NCBI RefSeq assembly: GCF_003114835.2
Contig: NZ_AP025028.1
Coordinates: 2,260,001 to 2,324,000, forward strand
Reading direction: 5' to 3'
Length of the DNA: 64,000 nt
Origin: Leptospira kobayashii
Lineage (GTDB): Bacteria > Spirochaetota > Leptospiria > Leptospirales > Leptospiraceae
This document shows positions 26,556-37,669 of the stretch, one piece after another; the stretch's first letter is position 1; every line of letters starts with the position of its first letter. A model generated the notes under the pieces. The model did not search any database. It was not told where the DNA came from and was given only the letters and a program-made list of their open reading frames with translations. The position numbers and the translations under genes were made by a program.

Positions 26556-27165
26556 GATAGGAGACGTTGCCATAATCGGAGAGATTTATAATTTCGGTAT
26601 GATTCAATCCTTTCGGGATTTCATGTAAGACAATCAGAATCATTCTCTTTTCCATTTCTTCATTGAGAATCTTTGTAAATAGTTCCGTTGATTTGAGATC
26701 AAGTCCCGTATAAGGTTCGTCGAGCAAAACGATTTCCGGTGAGGATAAGAAGGTTCGGATGAGAGCGGCTTTTTGTTTCATTCCTCGGGAAAACATATAC
26801 ACGGGTTCTCTCGTTCTTTTTTCCAATTTGAAGCGGTTGATCCAAGCGAGAACATCCTCTTCACTCAAACTGATTTCACTTAAGGAAGAATAATAGCTGA
26901 TATTTTCGGAAAGACTGAGGGAAGTGTACAATCCCAATTCATGGCCGAGGTAACTGATTGTTTTTTCCCCTTCGGGGAAATGCCAGTTTTCGCTGATCTT
27001 AGCATAATGATAGATCTCTTTCAGAAAACTGGATTTGCCGGCGCCGTTTTCTCCTTGAATGATGTACAACCCAGGCCCCGAAAAAGAAAGAGATAGGTTA
27101 CGAAAAAGAGTTTTGTAGCCGACAGTTAAGTTGAGAGACTTACATTCAAGAATCGTTTTCGGCAT
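26545..27165 (-). CDS. ccmA: Heme exporter ATP-binding protein CcmA-like
   Basis: 206 residues from ATG 27165; upstream in-frame starts lie inside the divergent TPR gene. Walker A QGENGAGKSSF, signature FSRGMKQKAA and Walker B IVLLDEPYTGLD. The short length is typical of CcmA. The start is only 8 bases from the start of the divergent gene, so each promoter would lie within the other gene. No obvious ribosome binding site. Confidence 0.85.
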   Translation of the reverse strand: MPKTILECKSLNLTVGYKTLFRNLSLSFSGPGLYIIQGENGAGKSSFLKEIYHYAKISENWHFPEGEKTISYLGHELGLYTSLSLSENISYYSSLSEISLSEEDVLAWINRFKLEKRTREPVYMFSRGMKQKAALIRTFLSSPEIVLLDEPYTGLDLKSTELFTKILNEEMEKRMILIVLHEIPKGLNHTEIINLSDYGNVSYHVS

Positions 27166-27173
27166 CAAGCACC

Positions 27174-28190
27174 ATGTTTCGATATCTCTTTCTATTCGCA
27201 CTTCTGTTTTTTGGGTCTCTGCCCTTACTTGCCCAAAAACAGATCGGGGATAAGGAATATCCTGAGATCCTTTGGGGAAAAGACCAGGAATTCGATACTT
27301 CCGACTTTCCGAACGGTTCCTTTATTTACCACAAAGAGGATTTTATCTTAGCCAGAGGAAAATTATTCCAAGGCACGCCTCCTCCTTCCGTAGGGAGCTT
27401 CACCTATGGGGACCGCACAATTAAAAACTCAGGGGAATGGAATAATGAAGCGATCGGACTTATCTTAAACGGAAAGGAAAAAGAAAAAGCGGAAGGGAAA
27501 AAGATGCTGGAAGCGGGGGTTCGATTTGATCCTCAATTTTTCCCGTTTCGTTACAACCTGGGAAGATTGTATTCTTTGGATTTCAAGTATGAAGGTGCGC
27601 TCGTTCAATTCGAATATGCAAAGGCAGAGGTACCCGAATATTTCAAAACCTATCTCCATATTGCGATTCTTTCCGAACTAACAAGGCAAGTATATTATGC
27701 GATAATGAATTACAAACTTGCCGCGGAAAAAAATCCGTATGATACCGAAGCGTTGATTCGAATGAGTGATCATTATCTGGCGACAGGGTTGAAAAACAGA
27801 GCGCTTATCTATTTAAACAAAGCACTCACCATTGATGAAGAGAGTCCGAATGTCAGACTCGGATTCGGAAGATTGGAAATGGAAAAAGGAAATTATCATA
27901 TTGCTTATAAAATTTTCAACCGCACTTCTCTTACAACCGGGGAAGGAAAACAAAAGCCTTACGATAAGAAGTTTCATTATTATTTTGCGGAGACCGCTTC
28001 TAAAATCACGGACTACGAGACCGCCGAACAAGAGTATACAAAGATGTTACAATTCAAAAACGATCCTTTTTTTGCAAGTATCTCGGCAAAAGTAATCATG
28101 AGAAGAAGAGACATCGCCCGCAAATTTGCCGAAGCAAAACGAACTCAGTTGGACGATTCGGAAGAAGTCACCCCGGAAAATTCCGAATAG
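27174..28190 (+). CDS. Secreted or periplasmic TPR protein
   Basis: 338 residues. Residues 1–20 form a signal peptide (hydrophobic core FLFALLFFGSLPLL, cleavage after LLA-Q). From about residue 95 the sequence has TPR-like helix pairs (for example FRYNLGRLYSLDFKYEGALVQFEYAKAE near 122, ALIRMSDHYLATGLKNRALIYLNKALTI near 188). The C terminus is charged. It is a repeat scaffold outside the cytoplasm; the partner is unknown. Its start is 8 bases from the divergent ccmA start. Confidence 0.8.
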   Translation: MFRYLFLFALLFFGSLPLLAQKQIGDKEYPEILWGKDQEFDTSDFPNGSFIYHKEDFILARGKLFQGTPPPSVGSFTYGDRTIKNSGEWNNEAIGLILNGKEKEKAEGKKMLEAGVRFDPQFFPFRYNLGRLYSLDFKYEGALVQFEYAKAEVPEYFKTYLHIAILSELTRQVYYAIMNYKLAAEKNPYDTEALIRMSDHYLATGLKNRALIYLNKALTIDEESPNVRLGFGRLEMEKGNYHIAYKIFNRTSLTTGEGKQKPYDKKFHYYFAETASKITDYETAEQEYTKMLQFKNDPFFASISAKVIMRRRDIARKFAEAKRTQLDDSEEVTPENSE

Positions 28191-28474
28191 ACTTTAAGGA
28201 AGTTAGGAGACGGGATTTTTTTGCTGTCTTCGGAGGCTTCTGTTATACCCCGCCCGAATTTGGGTGGGGAACTAGACCCGCCACCCAATGCATCCTCTCT
28301 ATCACATCACCTCTTTCCTGTAAAACGAAGTCGGAGTTTTAAGGATTTTTCTTAAAATAAGTTCGCCTTTTTACCTGAGCATATCAAATAAAAACTTTCC
28401 GAATTCGTAGCGGAAACGGGAGATCCGGTAAAAAGCGATTGCTTTCTTATTTAAGAGTGCTTTGAATCGAATTC
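28191..28474. other. 284-bp intergenic region with GC-rich hairpins
   Basis: It lies between the TPR gene and the small gene at 28475. The left part carries the competing hairpins at 28248–28286. The right part is AT-rich and probably holds the promoter of the small gene. I see no further gene here. Confidence 0.5.
28248..28286. repeat. Alternative GC-rich stem-loops
   Basis: CCCCGCCC (28248–28255) can pair with GGGTGGGG (28262–28269), 8 bp with one G-T pair and a 6-base loop. The same GGGTGG (28262–28267) can instead pair with CCACCC (28281–28286). The two stems exclude each other. No T-run follows. GC content is far above the surroundings. Similar CCCCGCCC/GGGTGGGG intergenic elements may be scattered in Leptospira genomes, but this is from memory and unverified. 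Confidence 0.45.
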
Positions 28475-30778
<2,304 letters not shown>

Positions 30779-30785
30779 TTAATTC

Positions 30786-32282
30786 CTACTCGTCCTCATC
30801 CGACCAACCGATGTCGGAAAGAAAATCATCGTAAGAACCGTCATAAACGGTGATCTGGTTATTGTCAAATACGATGAGTTTGGTGGCAACGCTTCGAAGG
30901 TGCATTTCATTATGCGTAACCATGACGACTGATCCGTCGAATTCATCGATCGCTTCTATCAATGAATCGCAAGACTGCATATCCAAATGGTTCGTAGGTT
31001 CATCTAAAAACAAAAGATGACAGGGAGTCACAAGGATTTTGCCAAGCATCACTCTGCTCCTTTCTCCCCCCGACAAAAATTTGATTTTTTTCAAACCTGT
31101 GTCCCCGGAGAACATCAGTCCCCCGGCAATGTTTCTCGCCTTCCCTTCCGTACAAGATTTATCAGCACTCATGATCTCTTCCACAACTGTGGCGGTCTCA
31201 TTCATACTGAGCTTATTCGTCTGACCGAAATAACCTTCTTTGAGGATGGGATGTTTTGTAACGGTTCCCTTGGTTGTTGTAAGTTCGCCCGCGAGAAGTT
31301 TCAATAGAGTGGATTTACCTTTTCCGTTTTTACCTATGATACAGATCCGATCTCTCTTTCCCACGCTGATGGAAAAATCACTGATTAGAAGAGGCTCTTT
31401 TCCGTCATAAGAAAAGGATAGATTTTCAGCAGATAACATTTGATTGGCGCCAAAACTGGCACTGTTAAAATACAATTCCAGATCTTCTATATTTTCCAGT
31501 GCCTTCATTTCCCCTTGTTTTTCCAGTTTTTTCACTCTGGATTGGGTTCGGCTCGCAAAACTAGCCTTAGCTTTGAATTTTGCGATGAATATCTCTTCCT
31601 GTTTGCGCTTTTTAGCTTCGTTCAAACGGGTTTTTTCGTAGATCTCTTCTTCCTGATTGATCTGAGTATAAAGTTTTTCGGTATCCCCTTCCACCTTGAT
31701 CGCTTTGGTTCTGTGAATCGCAACCACATGTGTGACTACACTGTCCATAAAACTTCTATCATGAGTGATGAGTACAATCTCGCCTTCCCAGGTTCTCAAA
31801 AAATCTTCAAGCCAACGGATAGTTACAATATCAAGATAATTGTTCGGTTCATCTAACATCAGCATATCGGGACTTGACACAAGCAGTTTGGCCAAATTCA
31901 TCCTGATCTGATAACCGCCGGAAAATTCGGAAGGATGTCTTTCCATATCCTTTTCCGTAAAACCCAAACCGAATAAAATCTTTTCCACTTTCCAAGTTTC
32001 GTATTCTTCATCTTCCGGAAGACCGAGAGCACATTCTTCGAGAACCGTATTTTGCGTGAATTGAAGATGCTGTTGTAAATGTCCTATCTTGTAATTTTTA
32101 GGAACGGACACTGTTCCCGAATCGGCTTCTACAGATCCTAAGATGATTTGAAAAAGGCTGGATTTACCATGTCCGTTTCTTCCTACGATTCCTATCTTTT
32201 CCCCTCGATTGATGCTTAAATTCAAGTCATCGAAAAGTACTTGTTTCCCATAAGATTTATTTAGGCCTACAATCTTGATCAT
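30786..32282 (-). CDS. ABC-F family ATPase
   Basis: 498 residues with two ABC cassettes and no membrane segments. Walker A motifs GRNGHGKSS near 34 and GKNGKGKST near 317, signatures FSGGYQIR and LSGGERSR, Walker [13 protein letters not shown] and [12 protein letters not shown]. The linker at about 210–270 is charged. The form is close to YbiT-type ABC-F proteins that act on the ribosome. The exact subgroup is not determined. It precedes tgt by 37 bases. Confidence 0.92.
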   Translation of the reverse strand: MIKIVGLNKSYGKQVLFDDLNLSINRGEKIGIVGRNGHGKSSLFQIILGSVEADSGTVSVPKNYKIGHLQQHLQFTQNTVLEECALGLPEDEEYETWKVEKILFGLGFTEKDMERHPSEFSGGYQIRMNLAKLLVSSPDMLMLDEPNNYLDIVTIRWLEDFLRTWEGEIVLITHDRSFMDSVVTHVVAIHRTKAIKVEGDTEKLYTQINQEEEIYEKTRLNEAKKRKQEEIFIAKFKAKASFASRTQSRVKKLEKQGEMKALENIEDLELYFNSASFGANQMLSAENLSFSYDGKEPLLISDFSISVGKRDRICIIGKNGKGKSTLLKLLAGELTTTKGTVTKHPILKEGYFGQTNKLSMNETATVVEEIMSADKSCTEGKARNIAGGLMFSGDTGLKKIKFLSGGERSRVMLGKILVTPCHLLFLDEPTNHLDMQSCDSLIEAIDEFDGSVVMVTHNEMHLRSVATKLIVFDNNQITVYDGSYDDFLSDIGWSDEDE

Positions 32283-32375
32283 CTACTTTGTCCCTTACTT
32301 CTTATCCAAAGTTTTATATAGGTATGGGAATACTACAAAATTTGTTTTAGATGATTTGCGATTCCTGTTCGATTT

Positions 32376-33143
32376 TTATAAATCGCTCAGGTTCCGAGCT
32401 TGGATCAATTCCCTGGTAAAATTTTCTTTCGGATTAGTAAATACCTCTCTCGCATTTCCGAATTCGATGATCCTACCTTTTTCCAGAATGTACAAATCAT
32501 CGCATAAATTTTTCACAAGCCCCAAGTCATGCGATACCAATACAAATCCCAAGTTGTCTTTCCCGTTCAACTCCTTGATAAGAGATACGATTTTGATCTG
32601 AACAAGAGCATCCAAAGCAGTCACAGGCTCATCCAACAAAATCAATTCAGGTCCGGAAAGTATAGCCCGTAAGATGGCAAATCTTTGCAGCTGTCCTCCA
32701 CTTAGTTCTTTAGGCTTTTTATTCAGAAGTGATCCATCCAATTGAAAACGATCCAAATAAGATTCGATGTTTTCTATGGCCGTCTTACGAATAGAAGGTG
32801 AAAGGAAAATTCCCCTTTTGATTTTGGTCGGTTCCAGAAGGGATTCCAAAAGGGACTGAAAGGGAGAGAAAAAAGAATAAGGATCTTGAAAGACCGGCTG
32901 TATGGGTGGATTGGACTGAAACTGTTTCGACTGTAATGATTCGCCATTCCAGAGAATTTCTCCTTGGAACCGGTAGGATTTAACCAGCTCTCGAATCCCC
33001 AAAATACTCCTGAACAATGTGGATTTCCCGGAGCCCGAACGACCCACAATACCGGTGATTTTTCCCCTATTTGCAGTTAGATGAATCCCGGAAAGAATCT
33101 CCGATTTTCCCAAATGAACACTTAAATTTCGAATTTCCAGCAC
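32376..33143 (-). CDS. Orphan ABC ATPase of the oligopeptide/nickel (Opp/Dpp) type
   Basis: 255 residues. Walker A GRSGSGKST near 35, Q-loop PVFQDPYSFFSPFQ, signature LSGGQLQR and Walker B LILLDEPVTALD, then VSHDLG. PVFQDPYS is typical of the DppF/OppF branch. No permease or binding protein is nearby, so its partner must be elsewhere. Between this gene and the ABC-F gene are 93 bases with nothing recognised. It is divergent from mvaB. Confidence 0.85.
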   Translation of the reverse strand: MLEIRNLSVHLGKSEILSGIHLTANRGKITGIVGRSGSGKSTLFRSILGIRELVKSYRFQGEILWNGESLQSKQFQSNPPIQPVFQDPYSFFSPFQSLLESLLEPTKIKRGIFLSPSIRKTAIENIESYLDRFQLDGSLLNKKPKELSGGQLQRFAILRAILSGPELILLDEPVTALDALVQIKIVSLIKELNGKDNLGFVLVSHDLGLVKNLCDDLYILEKGRIIEFGNAREVFTNPKENFTRELIQARNLSDL

Positions 33144-33217
33144 TGTATTTTTGATACGAAAAACTATTGCGTTCCCTTTCCCAAAGAAAGATGTTACAGA
33201 GAAAGGTCTAAAGGCAA

Positions 33218-34132
33218 GTGAATTTCGTAAAAATCACAGAAGTAGGTCCGCGAGACGGGCTTCAGAATGAGAAGGCGATTGTTCCCACAGACGCCAAATT
33301 TGAATTTATCCAAGCTTTGGCTAAGACAGGCTTGCAACATATTGAAGCCACTTCTTTCGTAAAAAAAGAATGGGTCCCTCAAATGGGAGATGCGGAGGAA
33401 CTCACCAAACTCATATTTGGTGGAAACCCGATTGATCCTGAAATCCAACTTTCTAGCCTCACCCCCAATATCAAAGGTTATGAAAAAGCGGTTTCACTCG
33501 GGTTCAAAGAGGTGGCTGTATTCACTGCTTCCTCCGAATCATTTACCAAAAAAAATATAAATAAGACGATAGACGAATCCATAACCGCCTTTCAGGAAAT
33601 CTTTCAAAGAGCGAAAGAGGACAAAGTAAAAGTTAGAGGCTATATTTCCACAGTCATCGCGTGTCCTTATGAAGGAAAAATTTCCCCTGAAAAAACACTC
33701 ACCGTGGCAAAAAAACTTTTGGAAGCGGGTGTTTACGAAATTTCTCTCGGAGAAACCATAGGAGTTGCCGTTCCGAGCGAAGTGGAATCCTTGTTAAACG
33801 TTCTTTTGAAAGAAATCCCTTCCCGTCTTTTGGCAGGCCATTTTCACGATACTTACGGAATGGCGATCTCCAACGTAAAACAATCTTTGAATATGGGACT
33901 TAGATCTTTCGATTCCTCCGCAGGAGGACTAGGAGGATGCCCTTACGCCAAAGGAGCTTCCGGAAATCTAGCTACGGAAGATCTGGTGTATTTCCTAGAA
34001 AGAGAAGGTTATCACACGGGAGTCGATTTGGACGCGCTTGTAAATGCATCGTCTCTTATGGAGAAAGCATTAAACCGTCCTCTTCTTTCCAGAACCTATG
34101 TTGCCAAATCCAAAGCAAAAGAATCTTCCTAA
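33218..34132 (+). CDS. mvaB: Hydroxymethylglutaryl-CoA lyase
   Basis: 304 residues, GTG start preceded by AAAGG. TIM-barrel of the DRE family: TEVGPRDGLQNE holds the first catalytic Arg-Asp, SFVKKEWVPQM follows, HFHDTYG is the metal His-X-His, and GGLGGCPYAKGASGN carries the catalytic Cys. It cleaves HMG-CoA into acetyl-CoA and acetoacetate in leucine breakdown. Its end overlaps the next gene by 35 bases. Confidence 0.93.
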   Translation: MNFVKITEVGPRDGLQNEKAIVPTDAKFEFIQALAKTGLQHIEATSFVKKEWVPQMGDAEELTKLIFGGNPIDPEIQLSSLTPNIKGYEKAVSLGFKEVAVFTASSESFTKKNINKTIDESITAFQEIFQRAKEDKVKVRGYISTVIACPYEGKISPEKTLTVAKKLLEAGVYEISLGETIGVAVPSEVESLLNVLLKEIPSRLLAGHFHDTYGMAISNVKQSLNMGLRSFDSSAGGLGGCPYAKGASGNLATEDLVYFLEREGYHTGVDLDALVNASSLMEKALNRPLLSRTYVAKSKAKESS

Positions 34133-35012
34133 GGAATTAAAGTCCGCTCTAGACAACGCCATCCGGGAATACAGTGATATAAAATACCTTTCTACAGATC
34201 CCATTATCTTTGCGCACGGATACAAAGATGTTAAGGACAAAGAAATCATCTCCCTCTTCTCCGCCTTATATGCATATGGCAATGTAAAGGCGATCAAACA
34301 ATTTTTAACTCCCTTGTTTGAAAATTTGGGTCCGCATCCTTACGATTCCATAAACGGGGAAGATTCCTATTTTGAAGATACCATTCGAAAAATGGGATAT
34401 TATAGATTTCAAACAAAAGAGGACAATCAGAACTTTCTCAGAGCCATCGCCGGATTAATCCGCAAAACAATACCATTTAACAACGATAAGAATATTGGAA
34501 TTTTAGAAAGATATTTTTTGGATTCGGAAGACACATTTGATCCGATTCCCGGGATCTCCCGCTTCCAGGAAGTGCTGCAAAACGAAGTTCTTTCATTGGA
34601 GGGAACAAATCAGATCTCCAACGGCTTGAAATTTTTAATCGGTGAGCCGAATTCCGCCTCCGCGAAAAAAAGAATCTGTTTATTTCTTCGTTGGATGGTG
34701 CGGTCACAGTTCCCTGATTTTGCTATCTACAAGATCATCCGTGCGAGTGAGCTCCCCTTTCCATTGGATGTGCATATCCAAAGACTGATTAAGATTTTAG
34801 GAATCTCGGAAAGAAAAACATTCGGGATGAAAGAAGCGATTGATGTTCGAAATTTTTTTCAAAAACTAAATCCGGAAGATCCGCTCTTGTATGATTTTTA
34901 TCTGACTCGAATCGGAATGATTCAGAAATGCAAAGGAGTAAAGATAGAATCCATTTGCTCAGGGTGTAAAATCAGAAGTGTTTGTAAGATTGGTAGTGCC
35001 ACGGGGAATTGA
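34098..35012 (+). CDS. TIGR02757 (DUF2400) family protein, HhH-GPD-like
   Basis: 304 residues. The family is of unknown function. RASELPFPLDVHIQRLIKILGI near residues 214–235 looks like the helix-hairpin-helix and catalytic Asp region of DNA glycosylases, and the C terminus has Cys278, Cys287, Cys290 and Cys296, an arrangement (C-X8-C-X2-C-X5-C) close to the [4Fe-4S] loop of endonuclease III (C-X6-C-X2-C-X5-C). A DNA repair or nucleic-acid role is an inference. It overlaps mvaB by 35 bases, and its last 22 bases overlap the tRNA-Glu gene on the other strand. Confidence 0.85.
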   Translation: MLPNPKQKNLPKELKSALDNAIREYSDIKYLSTDPIIFAHGYKDVKDKEIISLFSALYAYGNVKAIKQFLTPLFENLGPHPYDSINGEDSYFEDTIRKMGYYRFQTKEDNQNFLRAIAGLIRKTIPFNNDKNIGILERYFLDSEDTFDPIPGISRFQEVLQNEVLSLEGTNQISNGLKFLIGEPNSASAKKRICLFLRWMVRSQFPDFAIYKIIRASELPFPLDVHIQRLIKILGISERKTFGMKEAIDVRNFFQKLNPEDPLLYDFYLTRIGMIQKCKGVKIESICSGCKIRSVCKIGSATGN

Positions 35013-35065
35013 ACCCCGATTGCAAGGATGAAAACCTTGTGTCCTAACCATTAGACGATGGCACC
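34991..35065 (-). tRNA. tRNA-Glu (UUC)
   Basis: 75 bases fold as a full cloverleaf with the 3' CCA encoded. The anticodon stem CAAGG/CCTTG encloses TTTTCAT with anticodon TTC; the T-arm is CGGGG TTCAATT CCCCG. The acceptor stem has a G-U pair at position 1–72. It lies 19 bases behind tRNA-Lys and its 3' end overlaps the TIGR02757 gene. Confidence 0.95.
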
Positions 35066-35084
35066 ATTACAGGACTAAAACTCG

Positions 35085-35158
<74 letters not shown>

Positions 35159-35174
35159 TGCTCTGTTGCCAAGA

Positions 35175-35203
35175 ATAATGGCATAGGGTACTCGGTCAAT
35201 CAA
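35175..35203 (-). promoter_or_regulatory. Promoter of the tRNA-Lys–tRNA-Glu unit
   Basis: On the minus strand TTGATT (35203–35198) and CATTAT (35180–35175) are separated by 17 bases. The -10 box is 17 bases before the mature 5' end of tRNA-Lys, which leaves room for a short leader. It lies in the 79-bp gap after the purA stop. Confidence 0.55.
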
Positions 35204-35236
35204 TACTACATAAAATAATCGAAATCCTAAAAGAAT

Positions 35237-36514
<1,278 letters not shown>

Positions 36515-37549
36515 CTACCTTACCTTTGCCGAAAATACTTCTTCTATTGGATCTATATGTAATGCGAAGCCACAGGCCTCTTTCTTCAATTCGGTATAGG
36601 TCTCATAAAGTCCGTCATAAACTCCTCCGGCAAATACCGGTTCCGAATGACCTTCCCTATACCCTTGAAAAACAATTCCGGTATAATAATTCACATCCCG
36701 AATCAATGCCGGGTCCCAAACCCCGGAAAAACTAACGTTCGCTTTTTGCCATTCCTTGATTAAAGCGGAGACTTCATTAAGATAAGTTTCCGCTTTCTTT
36801 TTTTGATCCGAAGCAAAATCAAAAGACAAAAATGTTTTTTTGAACTCTTCAAATCCGGAAAAAGAAACAGGCTTTAAAAATAATTTTAAAATTTCAATGG
36901 AATGGGAGTCCGTATTTTTACGGCTCGCTAGATTGATCAGCTCCGTATGATTTTTTGTAAATAATAACTGAGCTGTAATTTCTTCCCACTCTTCTTCCCA
37001 ACCCAAAATCTCGGTAACAAGAGACAGAAGCCCCGCATGACCTAAAGCAAAACTAACCCTTTCTTTTTCAGTAGCGAATAACCAAAGTTTTTCTAAGATT
37101 TGAATCTGCGAGAGAATGTTTCCTATGCTGCTATTTCCTATGGACTCCCCTCCGATTTGGAGGATCTCTCTTCTGGAAGCATTCCGTTTTTTATGGTCCC
37201 GAATCTTTCTACCTACGTAATATACATTTTGGTTCTCTTCCCAATGGGAACGGGCCGCCATGCCCTTTACCACCTGCAAGGTGATGTCTACGCTGGGAGA
37301 AAGCTCATACCCGTCCCAATCACGAGCGCGCAAAATAGATGCGGATTCGGAAGCTCCCAGGTGAGAATGGAAGGAAGATGAATAATCAAAAGAAGGTAGA
37401 GTGATTTCGGAATAATTATGATTTTCGAATATTTGCATGAGTCCTGCGAGTAGAACTCTTCTATTCTTTGTTTCTTCCGGTCCTAAAAAATGGAATCCGT
37501 CCGGGATCCATCTTCTTTCTGCAAGTTTCAATTTTTTTGCTGAATTCAT
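36515..37549 (-). CDS. hisZ: ATP phosphoribosyltransferase regulatory subunit HisZ-like
   Basis: 344 residues, a catalytically reduced histidyl-tRNA synthetase-like core. PDGFHFLGPEE and LRARDWDGYELSPSVDITLQVVKG correspond to class II motifs, and YYTGIVFQGYREG lies near the end. HisZ joins the short HisG to form an octameric enzyme of histidine synthesis. The anticodon-binding domain of HisRS is missing. The three-base gap to purA supports the call because hisZ-purA pairs are known. Confidence 0.87.
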   Translation of the reverse strand: MNSAKKLKLAERRWIPDGFHFLGPEETKNRRVLLAGLMQIFENHNYSEITLPSFDYSSSFHSHLGASESASILRARDWDGYELSPSVDITLQVVKGMAARSHWEENQNVYYVGRKIRDHKKRNASRREILQIGGESIGNSSIGNILSQIQILEKLWLFATEKERVSFALGHAGLLSLVTEILGWEEEWEEITAQLLFTKNHTELINLASRKNTDSHSIEILKLFLKPVSFSGFEEFKKTFLSFDFASDQKKKAETYLNEVSALIKEWQKANVSFSGVWDPALIRDVNYYTGIVFQGYREGHSEPVFAGGVYDGLYETYTELKKEACGFALHIDPIEEVFSAKVR

Positions 37550-37606
37550 GATTGGGAACTATGCCCAAGAAGACAGATTAGAGAAATACATGATTTATGC
37601 AATCAC

Positions 37607-37635
37607 TTGTAAAAATCGGATAGACAAATCAATAT
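37607..37635 (+). promoter_or_regulatory. Possible promoter of the acyltransferase–GpsA gene
   Basis: TTGTAA (37607–37612), 17 bases, then CAATAT (37630–37635), 34 bases before the ATG. It lies in the 120-bp divergent gap with hisZ. Only partial match to consensus. Confidence 0.35.
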
Positions 37636-37669
37636 CTTTCATTACATTAATGTCGGTTTAGGGGCAAAC

